Shown: positions 1 through 12,500, numbered from the stretch's first letter. The stretch is 21,788 nucleotides of DNA from Saccoglossus kowalevskii (GCF_000003605.2 NW_003158745.1:76638-98425); one strand, 5' to 3'. Notes: a model not told the origin generated them from the letters alone. Numbers and translations are program-made.

Positions 1-514
1 CCACTGCCTATTTTAGGATTTAGTTTTATTTTCGGTGGCTCCATTGCCTTATAACTTTACTTCAATTCTGGCCTGTACAAAAATGAATTATGCATTCTAT
101 CACATGACCTAGACAGCGCTTTTGCATTCATGTAATTATATCTAAATATATCCTGTCAGTACTTCTACATGTATATTCGCGGACATTTTCCCCAACAGAA
201 ACATATCCCTTATCCAACTCTAGTCCAGGGTCATAGAGAAATAGTGTCGTCTTGATCGATACAGAGAAGGCTTATCCGCCGTTATAGCAAAATTACTAAC
301 GCTGCATGAATTAAAAAAAAAAACTGCTAACAAACCATTGATTGTAAAACCGAATATCCAAACATAGTACGTTACCCAAAAGCCCAGGGCTAACTAGTGT
401 GTGTGCGTGTGCTTACAATCACTGGACAGAGCTCCCGTTAATTACTTATATTTCCCTGTTTTGCTACTCAAATGAGTGGGAACCTGTCATAGATGGCTTT
501 TAGGTAGGTACAAA
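1..514. other. AT-rich non-coding sequence, nothing recognised
   Basis: No reading frame of note, RNA gene or repeat family is visible. There is a short GT-rich run near 400-411 and an A-run near 312-322. It leads directly into the 28-bp tandem array. Confidence 0.6.
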
Positions 515-801
515 ATAAACGTTATAAAATGAATATTACACTATAAACGTTATAAAATTAATAATACAATATAAACGTTATGCAATGAATATTACAATAT
601 AAACGTTATAAAATGAATATTACAAAATAAACGTTATAAAATGAATATTACACTATAAACGTTATAAAATGAATATTACAATATAAACGTTATGAAATGA
701 ATATTACACTATAAACGTTATAAAATGAATATTATAATATAAACGTTATAATACGAATAATATAATAAACAATATAAACGTTGTAAATTACCTATTACAA
801 G
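515..801. repeat. 28-bp tandem repeat array, about ten units
   Basis: Units begin with ATAAACGTTAT at 515, 543, 571, 599, 627, 655, 683, 711 and 739, an exact 28-bp step each time. A last, looser unit starts at 774 after a 35-bp step. Each unit has a conserved half, ATAAACGTTATAAAATGAAT, and a more variable tail, ATTACA followed by CT, AT or AA. The AACGTT core is palindromic, so either strand presents the same hexamer once per unit. The left units are nearly identical and the right end decays, as expected for an array growing by unequal exchange or replication slippage. It is a minisatellite; no function can be read from sequence. Confidence 0.95.
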
Positions 802-1273
802 TATTACGAGTATTGCGGTTAATTGATTACAACCATTTAGTACATTATTTTAAGTGTTGCTTTCGAAAGATTTCTACCCGAATATGCCAATTTTTAGTAT
901 ATGTGGAGACAAAGTGTCTGGAGTGCATTTACAATTAGAGTTCACAAATCCAATTTTCTTCAGTTACGGTTTTATGCTCACAAATAAATTAATTACCGTA
1001 CAATTTATGGGAAACTTTACAGTCAATTGTGTGTCCACCACTTTGCTTGATTTTGTGCATTAAAGGTTACATTCAGTTTACAGCACAACCGAGCATTGCC
1101 TCATTCTATCTTTGCCATAGACTACGTGCGTTTGTCACAGTGGTTTATGTATCGTTGAAACGAGAAAGGATTTCATAGTTACAACGACGCGTTCTTATCT
1201 CATTCCATGTTAACCGTTCTCACCTTTCACTACATAATAATCCAAATAGCTCTAAAAATTTGCTCGGGAAAAA
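802..1273. other. AT-rich non-coding sequence, nothing recognised
   Basis: A 69-codon frame at 854-1063 has no recognisable domain and an unremarkable composition, and I do not regard it as a gene. No repeat or RNA structure stands out. Confidence 0.55.
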
Positions 1274-1360
1274 GCGTCCGCGGTGTTAACGCTACTGTCA
1301 GGTGTCCACTTGGTTAAACACTACTGTCAGGCGTCCACTGAATAAACGCAACTGTCGTGA
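1274..1360. repeat. Short imperfect tandem repeat, period about 29 bp
   Basis: CTACTGTCAGGTGTCCACT at 1292-1310 recurs as CTACTGTCAGGCGTCCACT at 1321-1339, a 29-bp step. A partial third unit, CAACTGTCGTG, starts at 1349, and a decayed half unit (GCGTCC...GTTAACG) lies before the first. The units sit in a patch (1260-1500) that is clearly richer in G, C and CpG than the surroundings. A further GCTACTGTC occurs near 1464. Two overlapping short frames here (1302-1499 and 1357-1548) are probably by-products of the GC-rich patch. Confidence 0.75.
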
Positions 1361-1935
1361 GACGATGTATAATATTAATAAGGTTATTAGGAAGATACCG
1401 CAAAGTATGCACTCAGACGGTACGCCGTCGCGTCGACCTCCGCTGCGCGTCAGTCGATACTCCCGCTACTGTCTTCGTGCATACTTTTCGGTATCCTAGT
1501 AACAACCTCATGTTACAGCGTAATGGTGATAAATATATTTCAAAATAATGCTAAATTTGCACTAAATTATATTAACTTGTAAATAGTTCTCCCACAGCGT
1601 GTATGTGTATGTGTGCAGTGTCACAATACCGGGTGCTCTTCAGTCTTTCAATGAGTTACGTAGGCGTAGACTGATTGCAAATTCTGGGGTAAAGTTTGTA
1701 CGAAATGGTGGCCCTTAAATTCTTACACAGCCGCATGCAGACACAAGGGCGTTGATGCCAAGCACAAGCACACACCTTCTTTTGAGCGTAGTTCAACACA
1801 ACAGCCATATAGATTTGCAGTTCACCCAGATAACCACATAATCTGCTCGTACCATCCAATGTACCAACGTACATACGCACGCCCATTTAATCAGATCGGG
1901 TGCCAGGCACGTCGCCTTTCAAAGTCGACACCCAT
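1361..1935. other. Non-coding; GC-richer patch then AT-rich sequence
   Basis: The first 140 bases are CpG-rich (GTCGCGTCGACCTCCGC near 1427-1443), and the rest is ordinary AT-rich sequence with a GT-rich run near 1597-1616. A minus-strand 76-codon frame (1656-1886) shows no recognisable domain. Confidence 0.5.
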
Positions 1936-1956
1936 ATTATATATATATATATAATG
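1936..1956. repeat. AT dinucleotide microsatellite
   Basis: An almost pure alternating AT run, interrupted by TT and AA at its ends. Simple slippage repeat. Confidence 0.9.
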
Positions 1957-4900
1957 CCTAGACTCTTAAGTTTAAAACACCCAATAATATTCAAAGGCCC
2001 ATAAGCTCGATATATGTTCATGCTCTTCGCATCGACCTCATATTGGACAGGTCATTCAAGAGGTTGTTGCGTAATCAATGAAAAGCCACTGTATTTAAAT
2101 TCACTTTTCTGCTTGCCATTATTCCTATTAATTAATGCCGTCTTTTTATCAACATATTTTAATTAACAAATATAACCACTTATCATAATTTAGATTACAT
2201 TCCATTTCAGCCAGACTATCTAAAATTATTTAAAATCCCCAAATTACCAAAGTCTACACCACATTGCATAGATGTTAATTCATTCCATATATATGTAATG
2301 TACTTAAAAATCAATACAGAACACAGGCGGAAATGTGAACCTCCTAACTTATTCTCTCTTTCTCAAAGTATAGTCCTACACAATGACAAGGTATATTCTT
2401 CATTTACAACATTCAGGGCAATGTTCTTACGTTCATTCAATACATATTTGCCGCAGTGTCACAATGGAGTTAAAACAAGTTAGTACTGTGGCCCACCCCT
2501 TCGCTGCTACAGGTTGAATTTCATGTTACTGTTCACAAAACCTTGATACAATATTCCGTAAAAAACTTGATGTAACTGGGTTTGTAAATGAATAAACAAT
2601 TAAGAATGTGTATGCAAACTCATTATAAAAAAAATTCTTAACTATTTTATAAATGGGATGATCGTCACTGACATTACATTCGAGTCACATCTAAGAACAA
2701 CATACATTACTTTCCCATTATGTTTAGCTCAATCATTGCTCCAGGCCAGTGATGTTTAAGCTATGTGCCTTGAGATTAAAAAAGGGTTTTGCTATACGTA
2801 TCAAACACACAATATCAATGGATTTCTCAGTGGACTCCACTTCTAATCAAAATTACTTGTGATTAGGATTACCAAACGATACAAAAAGTAAGACAATAAC
2901 TGCCACACAACAATGACAAGCCTACAAGTCTATGAAATATTCAATAAACGACGAGATTTCTTAATTATTTCATAAAAAAAACTAAAGTAATATCCGTTTG
3001 AGAGTTAACTGAAGCGGGACACATAATGGGCGGAAGCACGTCACTTTCTATTCCATTTAAGAGAACACAGTCAAACATCCGTATGCCAATGTATGAAGTA
3101 TATAATGGGCAGCTAAATAACGTTAAAACACATGCAATAACGAACTAAATGATTTTTTAGGAGAAGAGTTTCTCTGCAGGTTTCAGTGATTTTCACAAAC
3201 ACACTTTAAATAATTGTCACACACTAATGTGTACTACCTTGGTGCTACAATTAATGTCGGCCTAATGTAATTAGTTCGATGATAATAGAGAAGTGTACCA
3301 GTACGACAAACTAATAACGGTGGAACGTTGCAGAAATACTAAGTATACGATTGAAATGTTTATCTAAAATTCACCAGTGTATAAGTTTTATTATGACAAG
3401 CATATCGTGCGCATTTTCACAGCGTTCTTAGCTGTATTTATTCGCGCTACGACATGCCGGGTTTATATACGCTTCGATCAACGGAGTTTCATAAAAATGG
3501 ATCATGATCGCTCAAAAATAAAGGTTGGAATTAAAAAAAATCATAACCAATTAAATCATTCGTGTCTGCTGACATCAACCTGGGGAAACATATCATAGGA
3601 TTGTATTGTATAAAATCTATCATGTTCACATTTTATACCGGTTATGCCATTTAATTCACATCAATAATGAAAGATAAAAGCATTTTTATTTCACATTAAA
3701 AATAGAAAATCACATTCAAAAACGACATTCAGGAAATGCAACTTACATGAACGAATGAAAACACGCATAATAACGAGTTTTATTGTAATTTGTCTGTTAT
3801 CATCTCGACACATAATTTTACGTTTGAAACGATGTGATGAACAAAACACCCATAGCTATCCTTGTTTGAATTAATACCACATTGGAACAGAAAAACACAT
3901 TATAATATAATATATACACAAAGGCTGGTAATGCTAGTATTGTCCAATTAAAACATGTCTCATATAATTTGGAGCAAGATTATTTAATGATTTGTGGGCC
4001 ATGACGGAGTGACGATAGCGTGCCATATCCATCACAGTCATCTATATCAATTTTTGAAAAAAGGTTATATATAATCTGTTTAATTGATCCCAAGACTGTG
4101 CCACAGTAGCCAAATGAGGGAAGTTAAAAACATAACATAAAATCTGATGCGGGTAGCTGTGGATAGATACGGTTTTATAAACCTCAATCTGGCTAGAAGC
4201 ACACTTCTAACTTTATTAATATGAGGAATACATTCCGAAAGTTCTTTGTGTAGTGGTCGTAAAAATGTAACAGATGAAAATCAATCTCTACGTTACAAAG
4301 GTCAATGAAAATGTAGACGGTAAAAACTTGTAAAACTTGTAACTGATATGAACCTAAACGAGGCATGTCATTTATTTACATGAAATGACAATTAAAACCA
4401 TGATAGATGGAGTAAATACGAAATTAATATACATACCCCGTTTTGTTTTGGAATATCTAAGTTTTTTTGTATGTTGTATATAATAGTAAATTTACATTGC
4501 ATGCATACACATAGAAACATAATATTCATTGCAAGCTAATGCACCCACTACCCTTAGAAATGTCATAACAGAAGGTACCATCGTAGTTGTTAGTCTCTTT
4601 ATTCATTATTTAATTTTTTTTTATTTTATTCATGCATATTTATGAGAGTATGAAAGATTTCTGTACCCGTTACCCACAGCACATCAACAAATTGGACAAT
4701 TAAAATGTTGAACTTTATTGATTCGTTAGTTTCCAGACTAAATGGTTTGATACGTTAATTGTGAGTTCGATCCGTTGGCGTTTGACGAACAGGATTACCA
4801 TAGTAATAGCCATATAACCACAGGCCGCGAAATCCAAATTGATTCAACTATGGATCTGTTTTGAATACGCAAAAACAGACATTTAAATGTCAAGGGTAAA

Positions 4901-5330
4901 ACAATTAAAAATAATGAATCGGATCCCCATACTTCCAGGACAAAATTGTATTTCCGGCAATCAACTAGAAATAAATTCAGAAAGTTATGGATAGGATAAA
5001 GCTCGAGCTCGACTTTTATGGGACCAACCTGGGATTAAATGTCAAGGCCGCAAAGGAATCCGAGTACGACGGTTTTATCTGAGTTTAATCCACCGCCAAA
5101 CCATCTATTGATCAATGTGTTTGTAAATGTCTCGTACTTTTGAGAGCACAGTTCAGTCAACAATTATGAACGAAATTCTATAAGAGTTCACGAAAACGTA
5201 TTACGCAATGCGTTACTATAGTACACGTGTGCATGAGCGTTAACATTTAAATAATAAAATGTGTGTCTTTGTGTGTGATTAGAGAAAACAATCCCGCATC
5301 ATTGTACAACAGTTTACTGAAATATGGTGT
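1957..5330. other. Long AT-rich non-coding stretch
   Basis: No exon, RNA gene or named repeat could be supported over 3.4 kb. The only ATG-started frames above 60 codons (2298-2483 and 3377-3598) have no recognisable domain. Minor structure includes a small hairpin with CTAATCA and TGATTAG arms near 2843-2866, and a poly-T/A-rich patch near 4605-4640. From about 4,740 to 5,100 the sequence is more balanced in composition (CGGATCCCC, GAGCTCGAGC-like words) and could be an eroded interspersed repeat, but I cannot identify it. Confidence 0.5.
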
Positions 5331-5399
5331 TTTATTATATTCCTTCTTTTCTTTCTTCCTTCCATCCTCCGTTAATTTCTTCCTTCCCTCCATCCTTCT
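5331..5399 (+). repeat. Polypyrimidine low-complexity tract
   Basis: About 60 bases are almost entirely C and T on the + strand, in CCTT and CCAT words, with a single GTTAA interruption near 5371. The minus-strand frame over it (5247-5459) codes for a lysine- and glutamate-rich stretch only because of this tract and is not a gene. Confidence 0.85.
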
Positions 5400-6561
5400 A
5401 AAGAAAGCATGATATTTTATAAACACTATTTTTTCCCTGAATTTTTTATTCTGTGACATTTCACAGATATTTTTGTGAAGAATATCAAACGATTAAACTA
5501 TTGCATTGGCGGACGTGATTGCAGGAGATAAGTAATACTACCAAAAACAATTGTATCTTATAAACCCGGCAATTCATGTAGGTAAAGTGCTGTGTTGTAC
5601 GACTACATGCAAAATATACTTGTGTTCTTCCCATTGTCTCTCTACATATGTACATACTTACATTACACTATATTGATGCCAGTCAAATTATCTCTGGTTA
5701 CTTTAAGCTTGTTAAATTCTCATACAAGGTTGTAACATTTCCGATTATTATTTTGTGTTATTTGTATCTATTTGACTAGACCCCGTGACAATGTTTGAAA
5801 TATATAAGTATTTTAAAGTGAAATGAATCATGAATATTCTATATCGCGTGTGTGTTGCTATTAGGAAAGTAATACTATTGATATTAGTGATGTGATAACA
5901 AATTTCATACAACAATGTATTTAAACTTTGTTGTCATAAGACCATGGCAATGGCAAACACACGCAGTATCATTCAGTTGCGCACACAAAGATTAAAAAGC
6001 ATTTTATTTTACCTTGATTGGAAATTGGTCGAATCTATAACCAAACAAAATCGATACGCTATACATAGATCCACACAAGCTGTATTTCGATTTACTCGGT
6101 GTTTGAAGTATTCGTAATTGCCATTCTGGAAGTATACAATTTGCAATTATATTTATTCGCCATGTGTATGTGGTTTGCCGTAAATTGAATCCCATTTTCA
6201 ATAGTGTATGTTGAGCCGATTTCAAAATTCATAATGCGAAAATTTAGGTTGAAATGTATTAACTACAATGCTATGTATACAAAATATCGAAAACAGATCT
6301 TATGTGACGTCACAGTTAAAATATGTGCCAATTTGTATTACGACATACAGAGGGAAATGATTTATAATTATTTTATTAAGTGTTGTGTCTGATTGCTTTG
6401 AGAATGTCACATAGCTGCTGAGCACATTTTTGTGTTAAACCTTTATTGGTGAAGACATATATACTGTTGAGCTAGTTTACAAAGTTCGGAAAAGAAAAAC
6501 CTGAAACTGAACATTTAATACAGCTATTATCGGAATCCGTGTAGAAGCATCATTCCACAAA
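5400..6561. other. AT-rich non-coding sequence
   Basis: Frames at 6004-6225 (minus) and 6204-6392 (plus) overlap each other and show no recognisable domain. A full CRE palindrome lies at 6305-6312 and is listed separately. Nothing else is supported. Confidence 0.5.
6305..6312. promoter_or_regulatory. CRE palindrome TGACGTCA, isolated
   Basis: Exact match to the CREB/ATF consensus. No TATA box or exon can be placed nearby, so activity is doubtful. An 8-bp site is expected by chance at low frequency in 20 kb. Confidence 0.25.
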
Positions 6562-6665
6562 AATACAAATATTGAGACTCGAAACATAGCATCCAACACG
6601 GTGCTTCACCACGAGTAAATACAAAAACTCAAAACATAGCAGCCATCGGTGCTTCGCCACGAGTA
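6562..6665. repeat. Two-copy tandem duplication of about 50 bp
   Basis: The first copy (about 6562-6616) and second copy (about 6618-6665) share AATACAAA, ACTCRAAACATAGC, CGGTGCTTC and CCACGAGTA in the same order. They differ by two small indels and a few substitutions. A local duplication of moderate age. Confidence 0.85.
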
Positions 6666-9147
6666 AGTATTTATTTTCTGTTAATGTATGTATATGATGA
6701 TGCTGATATATTGTTGACTTGACAGGCTGATGACGTATTTGAATTTAATATTTAATAATGTCAGAACATCATAAAACATAAAATGAACTACGATTTCCTA
6801 GATAAAGTGACGTCATGACTATCCATTAAGCAATCAGTTTCGTCCTTTTAGGTGGTTAACCGGCTTGACTTATGGCATATATATTGTTTGTCGCGAATTT
6901 CAGTCTAGGTCAATAGTGTTATTATTCGTTTTTTAGGATATGAATAACTTTCACGTCCTTGTAAAAAATTAGTGTTTTATTTTTTCAAGTTTATTTTAGT
7001 GTGTGTAGAGTGTGATGGGACACTCTAATTGCAATTACATATGACAGGAGAAGAAAAATAAAACATAACTCAAATTGTATGTAAGCTTGTATATAATCCA
7101 CAAATCGACCGATGATAACTTATTGAAAGCGATAACGCCACGAACCATGTTATTACCCTTCTCTCCTGTCATTGTTTCCATTGTTCTACAGATAGCATAG
7201 TCAAGGGAACAGTCTAAGACTTTGAACTTTGTACTCTGTTGATGCTAAACATTTATTTTATTTATTCATTTATCTGACGTAATTTATCTCAAAATCATAT
7301 TTCTAGCAGTTCATGCAATGCAAGCACTATCATTATTGGCTCATAATTACGAATGTTCACTATGCTTTAAGACGCTAAGTTTCGGAATGTCTTATATAGA
7401 CTATCATTTGGCAACGCCGTCGGAGAAATATTCTATTAACTTTTTACAAAGTAGATGATTTATTGAAAGTCTCATGGTTGAAATGCACATTTGTATTCAA
7501 TGCACACGTGAATCTGAATAGTTTGAAATTTAAATAACATTAAGTTCACCTTCTCATTTGCCAAATCAATTTAACGGAAGATGTAAACACAGTTGTAGCT
7601 AATTCTGAGACACTGATAATTCCACACAGATATAATCGTTTTTGTTTTGTTTATTTAATATCGGGATGCTTCAATTTCACACTTGCAGATGAATCTGATA
7701 TCACCTCCATGCATATATTTACGATATCACGTGATCACCTCCATATATTTACAAATTAATTGGTATACTCTGATACTTAATACTGATCAATATCGCTTAA
7801 ATATACGATCTCAGAAGCCTTCTAATAATATATCATTTGTTATCGAACAAAAATCGTCGGTTTATAATAGGTGCATGATAGTCTATGTGTATTTTTTGTT
7901 GTCTTTGTGCGACTTTTAAAATCCCAATACATTAATCCTTCTCATTTTCAGAATTGTAAATTACAGAAATCAACATCGATTACTAAAGTACCAAATGTCA
8001 GTTACAACCAATCAGAAAGATTGGATCTGAAAGATCTCGTTAATAATTAATTAAAGCAGCATACGCGAAATCGATATAACAATGCAACGCGCACATTGAA
8101 ATGTAATCGAACACGGTGGCATGCCCTTATAACCTTTCAGCCAAGTAATTATTATATACATTTAGAAACATCTGCAGGAAGGGATATTATAATTCGCAAC
8201 ATTCTAGTTAATTCAATGTCAGGCAAAGCACCTCCTTTTCACTAAAGGTCGAAAATCACTATCACTTTGTTTTACGTATATAAATGCCTTCATTAAATTT
8301 ATTTATGCGCCATTAAATTGGCGTATTTGAAATATCAAACAGGCACACAGTACACGGTGTCGTTGAATGTAATATTCGCAATTTGCTATGTTCTTGCAAG
8401 TATTCATTATTTGACTTGAAACGAACGATGTTTTGGAAATAGAAACTCATTTCAGTTTTCTAATTATGGGTCATGTTTGGGTGATTGGATCAAATATCCC
8501 TAAAAGAGATAAGCGGCTTATAAGTAAGTACTGATTGTATTTAGGTTAAATCATGACCAGACCATGTATTCGTATCAACCGAACGTGAACGTGTCTGTAA
8601 TTCAGAAATAGTTTGTTATCTACCTAATAGTATGAGCAATATTTGGTATAACACAATTACAATAGGCGTAAAATATAAAACTCGGATTTATACATTATGG
8701 TTTCTGTACTGGTTTTCAATAATATTCCCATTATACAGCACATACATTTACATATAGCGTCGTGATATGGTCAGCTAAGTAATTGACAAAAAAGTTCGAG
8801 TTCATGTGTGTTTATGTATTTATTCATTGGCCATTGCCGATATTTCGTACATTCATGACATCTGTGGTTAATTGAGAACATTTCTCGCTGAATTTCCCAC
8901 ATATGTTTTTGATTGCTTCTAAAGGACCTACTTATGTTTTCAGGACATTTTATAATCTCCATATTGTTGAGCGTCTGTATACACGACACGTGCTAGGTCA
9001 TTTGGCTTGGGGTGAAACAATCACAATGCACATGCCGATCATATGTCTATTGATTTTGCTCTGATTATTCTTATTGGCGATCCGCTCGGCTAGAATTGCC
9101 CTTACAATCACTCTTGTGTGGTGTGTGATTTTCTGTGTCTTCACGTA
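6666..9147. other. AT-rich non-coding stretch
   Basis: Frames at 7683-7919 (plus) and 8771-8989 (minus) give hydrophobic or low-information peptides with no recognised domain. Small palindromes include a hairpin at about 7008-7026 (GAGTGT and ACACTC arms) and one at about 8307-8324 (CGCCA and TGGCG arms). Nothing else is supported. Confidence 0.5.
6808..6815. promoter_or_regulatory. CRE palindrome TGACGTCA, isolated
   Basis: Exact CREB/ATF consensus, about 500 bp from the copy at 6305. No associated core promoter is visible. Confidence 0.22.
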
Positions 9148-9310
9148 TTAATTCTGCGATTTTTTGCTGGGTCGATTCCGCTCAAACTTGACAGGCAAAT
9201 TACACCGTCACTCTAGTTAGGTGGTAACATCTTTAAAAAATCCAGGTCCATCGTTGCCATGGCAAGAATAAACAATTGTTTGTATGGCTTCGCGCCAAAT
9301 GTATCTCATT
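9148..9310. repeat. Diverged interspersed repeat, copy A
   Basis: It aligns in order with copy B at 9456-9598 through several blocks: TTAAnTCTGCGAT, GCTGGG, a (C/G)AGGCA word, TCC(A/T)GG(T/C)CCA followed by TTGCCATGGCAA, and C(A/G)CG(C/A)CAAATGTAT. Spacing differs by indels, so both copies are old. The centre (9253-9266) reads GTTGCCATGGCAAG, one base from a perfect RFX X-box palindrome. It has no coding potential. Short non-autonomous element families of this size are common in marine invertebrates, but the family is not identified here. Confidence 0.7.
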
Positions 9311-9455
9311 CAAATCAAGAACTAAAATCGACTGACATAATTCATTCTACTCAGCTTAAGTGTGGACACAAAATTACTATTTGTTTTATTGATATTTTTT
9401 TCCATACCGAGAATTTGACCAAAAATTTTGGGTAACTTTTCACCAGGAACGGCTT

Positions 9456-9598
9456 TTTAACTCTTCTGCGATCTGTTCTGGCTGGGCGGACAATGTTTAA
9501 ACTCAGCAGGCAGGTTAAATCCTGGCCCACCATTGCCATGGCAACAGTAACAAAAGAACAGATTTTTGACTACTTTCACGACAAATGTATTATCTCCT
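9456..9598. repeat. Diverged interspersed repeat, copy B
   Basis: Same order of blocks as copy A about 300 bp upstream, in direct orientation. The centre (9532-9545) reads ATTGCCATGGCAAC, again one base from a perfect X-box palindrome, with the changed base at the opposite end. Short frames here on both strands (9351-9539, 9457-9678, 9493-9729) overlap each other and are explained by the repeat. The element ends cannot be fixed without other genomic copies. Confidence 0.7.
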
Positions 9599-12500
9599 AC
9601 CAGTCTTGGGATATCAGTGTTGAATTGATCACGCTTTTTATATTTTGCGTAGCGACGAGAGACCACCCACGCCGACATTGTTACATTGTATCACTTTATC
9701 ACATTAACGCAACTTTGAACTTTAAATGAACTGTAAATGCTGCGTTCTATCAAATGATTGACTGGCGAGAAAATACACTCGCGAAACGGTCGGATCGAAA
9801 TAACAAGTTTTTTATATCATCGAAATATAGATAAAAGGGTCAGCCGGCTTGTTATTATTCTTATTATTTTTTGCCTGTAAAATCCAAACACATTTGGGCC
9901 CGAAATTTAGAGAGATGTACAATTTGTAAATGGAACTATTTGCGGAGAACCACGATGTCTGGTTATTTGAGTTTTGATACTATTGTTTGCCAGGACGTGG
10001 AGACGGAATTGCCTTGAATGACGAGTCTTTAGCACAGCAGTTTTGAATGGAGCGATGTTTTAATTAAGTAGCTGTAATTTTTAATTGCGATATCTCGAAA
10101 ACCGCATTGTCAGTTTGTAGTATTGCGGGCTCGTATTTTCCCCCAAAATATGAAAATTGAGACGGTAACAAGCAGCCTGATTGTTTTGGTACTTGATAAA
10201 TTTGCATCTTGGTTGGACCTCTGTTAAATTTGTTCATGTCGTGGCGATTTCATCAATACTCTATCATCAATATACTATTTTGTTACCACATTTGGTAAAA
10301 AATGATATTTTTGACCTTATTTTAAAATGGTAATAGCTACAACTGTTGATCTTTTCCTTTAAATTTGCTTGTGTCATTACCGGTATTGTCAATTTGTAGC
10401 GGCCATCACCGAATTGTGGACACTTAAATCATAGCATATAGGCAATATACCGACATTGTACATTAAATCATATGCAAGAGTAAAAAATGGCCGCTATCTA
10501 TCTTTTGAAATTTAGTTTTGTCAAGGGGGCCTCGGGATTTACGGTACAAGATAACAACTTATCGGGGTCCCTGGGCTAAATTTCGAAGATTTCGGCATCG
10601 TGAGGGGTTGAACCTCTTCTGTCGGCCTCTCCTTGATATTTTATGTTTTTCCCATAATAGTGTGCGCCATGCGTCATGTATTTCTACTGTTTCCATGATT
10701 ACGCGACAAATTTCAACAAAATGGCGACTACTCGGCCTTCAGTTTTCCCTTCGAATTTTATGTGACCTTATCTTTGTGTGGGGTTAATCTGCCCATGCAA
10801 TTGTGTCTAAAGTAAAATGTCGGTAATTATTAATAATTAGTCATCATTATGTGGCTATATTGAAACAAAATTACAGCTATTGCCGCTTCAAGTTAAGGAA
10901 TGTGGTCGCGTGACTTCACTAGTATGCAAATCATTTAAATACAACTATTCTACTGGATGGATAAGATCAACATTCATCACAGAAGTGAGGTGAGAGTGCC
11001 ACTAGCAACCAGGCCAACGACCATAGCAACAACAGAACAACGTTTTTGATAAACATAAACAGTACTATACTAGTGAAATCACATTTATGATACACAGCAC
11101 CCCATAGCAACAAGTTCAAAAAATATATGTAATGATATATTCCCGAACAATAAAGTTCTTACTTCTACTCGTTTAATTTTGGTGGGTATGTCCCAAGCAA
11201 GCACTGACATATTCATACCGCATCGGGGGTTGATTTTCATTAACTCTACACAAGTTATTTAGAAATAATCATTTCTACTGTGTGATTAATTGAACTACGT
11301 ATACGAAACGACATCGATGTTGATAGTATATTGAATCTTTAGTGTTGAAATTAATGATCACAGTAGTTATGTACGTGTCATGGCGAAACCCATTCATTAC
11401 ATTCGTAAAGACGATATTATATATAGAAATGAACACACAATTCATAAATTGTGGACACATGTGATATCGTTCAATAATATGAGTAATTCATTTCATACAT
11501 TCATTAAAAACAGTCCTATTCACTGATAGATTTGAATGACGCCGGCTTATGTGAGAATTGTCGGGGGTTATGGTAAAATGTTGCCGCACATGAATTTAAT
11601 TGGCGCGTTTCTGTATCGTCGTCTGCATTTTTTACGATATTCAACAATCAACGTCTGTTGCATTTGTTTTACATACGACAATGTCAATTTGTTGGAAAGT
11701 CCATCATCTGAGATGAAAATCTGGGATACAATGACTTTCTATCATGAATGGTGATTTAATAACTTTCACTTGTCTATGTAAATAAACCGATAGTTCCGAC
11801 GTCTTTATCATCACTAATTTATCCATTTAGCTGTCCGATCGTGTTTTTTTTAATGTTTCTTTTTAATGAAACAACATGGTCTGCAGAAAGCTACTATGTT
11901 TTACATGCGGGAAAACTGGCACTCGGGAGTCATTATTATTTCAGTCACGATCGAGAGTGTATGTTGATTTTATCTCGAGCAGTACACAAAGCTTGATGAG
12001 ATGGCCTAATAGAGCATGAGCTAAGGACAAACGAGTATTTACTGCAGACTGTCACAATTCTTTGCTGGGTTGCAGTAATACCTGACTGGGCATGATGGTT
12101 TTTTTTTTTCAAAATATTAAATCTTTCGTCATCTAATGCTAATATTACTATTTATAGTTGCTACATGTGTATCGATTTAAATTCTAAGACAATTTCCTTT
12201 CTTTAATTCTCACAGTATGATGCCAGCCACACTGTTTATTGATCGTATTATAAGCGGTAAAAGCCTTTCCTCGTCACGCAGTTGTTTTAGTATAGAAATC
12301 GATCGAGGTGAATAATTGACCAATTGCGTATACGTTCAATTCATTGGTACAATAAATATTTAAACGTTGCGCTAATTATTTAATGTTTAAAAGGTTCAAA
12401 ATGCAACATCATGTGTACCGTATTACGTGTCTACCAATATAATTTGCTTGTGCTAAAAATTCTCTACCAACCGTTTATGTATAGAGTTTCCAAGTCTGTA

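Noticed and set aside
515-801. Regular 28-bp repeats as a CRISPR array
   Set aside because: The units abut without unique spacers, the surrounding sequence is eukaryotic in character, and no cas-like gene is present.
4700-4785. tRNA gene or tRNA-derived SINE
   Set aside because: GAGTTCGATCC near 4764 fits a B box, but there is no A box at the right distance and the T-arm and acceptor stems do not pair.
5247-5459. Lysine-rich minus-strand protein
   Set aside because: The charged run is the translation of the polypyrimidine tract and nothing else supports a gene.
10721-10765. Small ORF starting AAAATGGCG
   Set aside because: Only 14 codons, no donor site follows, and it overlaps a longer unrecognised frame. 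The start context alone is weak support.
10518-10787. 89-codon frame as a gene
   Set aside because: No recognisable domain, no promoter or splice context, and it lies in repeat-like sequence.
11536-11754. 72-codon frame as a gene
   Set aside because: The peptide has no known domain and there is no conserved context; chance length in 21 kb.
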